A stretch of DNA of 64,000 nt from DAOWHW01 sp964493265. Lineage in GTDB: Archaea > Nanobdellota > Nanobdellia > Pacearchaeales > UBA284. The notes below the pieces were generated by a model. That model made no database searches and was not told the DNA's origin. It saw only the letters and a program-made list of their open reading frames with translations. The stretch covers positions 26,146-90,145 of the forward strand of contig CAZBLY010000002.1 of the NCBI GenBank assembly GCA_964493265.1. Reading direction: 5' to 3'. The translations under genes and the position numbers were made by a program. Below, piece by piece: positions 63,375 to 64,000 of the stretch (the first letter of the stretch is position 1; each line of letters opens with the position of its first letter).

Positions 63375-63845
63375 TTATCTAAATGCCCTTGGTGTTTCTC
63401 CAATATCGGCTTGCATTATAACACCGTCATTGCCTCTTATTATAAATTCTAAATAAAGGGGTTTTTCCATCCATTGCTCACTTGAAAATTTAACATACCA
63501 ATAATATGTTTGTGGCCAATTGTAATTATCAATTTTTTGAAGGATTTCTAAATCTAGACAAGGTTTGGTATACATTGTTTCTGTTGAACATAAATAATAA
63601 CGTTCTACTTTAATATTTTCAGGATCCATTACAAGTATTTCAAAAATTCTGTAATTTCTTGTTTGTTCTAAATAATCTATAACAATTTGATAATCTTTAA
63701 CATCTGTTGGCAGAATTATGTAACCTGTTAGGCTGGCTTTTTCAAAAACAAAAAAAACCATTGATGACAAAATAACTGCGAAAGCCAGGACTATGAAAAA
63801 GTGTTTATATTTTTGTTTTATATGTACTTTTAATTTTTTTGTCAT
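63375..63845 (-). CDS. Membrane-anchored hypothetical protein
   Basis: A 156-aa protein: basic N-terminus (MTKKLKVHIKQKYKHF), one hydrophobic helix (IVLAFAVILSSMVFFVF) and an extracellular-type soluble domain with two cysteines (LCSTETMYTKPCLD). It starts immediately before the window's 155-base 3' remainder and ends 3 bases after tRNA-Gln. No family recognised, though small single-pass proteins with SLTGY after the helix are common in DPANN genomes as I recall. Confidence 0.6.
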   Translation of the reverse strand: MTKKLKVHIKQKYKHFFIVLAFAVILSSMVFFVFEKASLTGYIILPTDVKDYQIVIDYLEQTRNYRIFEILVMDPENIKVERYYLCSTETMYTKPCLDLEILQKIDNYNWPQTYYWYVKFSSEQWMEKPLYLEFIIRGNDGVIMQADIGETPRAFR

Positions 63846-64000
63846 CTTCTTTTTTTGTCTTTGTTTTTATTTTACTTTATTTTAAATTGGCTTGATTTTA
63901 AAAATGTTTTTTAACATGTCTTTTGATTTTTCTTAAATAACCATTCCTTTCTTTTCTTTTTTATTTATAATTTCTTTAATCATTTTTATTTTTAATTTTT
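63846..64000. other. Gene-poor right edge
   Basis: AT-rich stretch with no gene I can support. A 16-codon minus-strand frame (ATG at 63981-63983) is too short to claim. It is likely the promoter region of the 63375-63845 gene and the edge of the next gene. Confidence 0.4.

Overview
This AT-rich window comes from an archaeon. It encodes TFB, Spt5, RadA, an RPA-type SSB, GINS, an LSm protein, tRNA-splicing endonuclease, hypusine-type aIF5A, P0/P1 stalk proteins, eukaryote-type ribosomal proteins (eL40, eL42, eS1, eS8) and SRP54/FtsY. Genes are short and tightly packed, and many starts lie about 20-30 bases after a TATA-like box (leaderless style). The gene set, many lysine-rich tails and many small prepilin-like proteins suggest a DPANN archaeon (Woesearchaeota/Pacearchaeota-like). 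That placement is inference, not proof. No stretch over about 300 bases is empty.

Layout. 1-3 kb: a Hef-type helicase and XPF-type nuclease encoded as two genes, a HIT protein and tRNA-Ala. 3-8 kb: Ndk, GlyRS, membrane proteins, a PAP2 phosphatase and an exosortase/archaeosortase-family protein. 8-10 kb: the L1-P0-P1 operon. 10-17 kb: a site-2 protease, eL40, aIF5A, an FKBP isomerase, FtsZ, SecE and Spt5. A 100-N gap (17717-17816) is flanked by the same 16 bases on both sides, so it may be artificial. 17.8-21.5 kb: a type IV pilus ATPase and two coiled-coil proteins. 21.6-25.8 kb: a B-family polymerase homologue with exonuclease motifs but no recognisable polymerase motifs, then RadA (no canonical start codon in frame) and RPA. 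25.8-33.5 kb: one long minus-strand operon with a TadC-like platform protein followed by eleven small proteins, nearly all with prepilin-type N-termini.

33.6-38.2 kb: a PRC-barrel protein, three tandem paralogous membrane proteins and a large exported beta-helix protein broken by a frameshift at a G7 tract. 38-46 kb: SRP54, an exported protein with a MacB-like ABC exporter, FtsY, a histidine phosphatase, GINS, eL42, eS1 and tRNA-Thr. 46-48 kb: small unknowns and tRNA-Val. 48.3-58.3 kb: a prepilin-like surface protein followed by a 2706-residue exported protein carrying a degenerate LytM/M23 domain, an apparently intact Amidase_3 domain and a possible papain-like C-terminal domain. 58-64 kb: tRNA-Leu, LSm, eS8, TFB, RNase Z, EndA, tRNA-Gln and unknowns.

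The most interesting part is the cell-surface programme: a pilus motor and platform, about a dozen prepilin-like subunits, a sortase-like enzyme, a site-2 protease, a beta-helix protein and a giant protein with cell-wall-hydrolase-like domains in an organism expected to lack peptidoglycan. A role in contact with a host or with neighbouring bacteria is a reasonable hypothesis, but the sequence does not demonstrate it.
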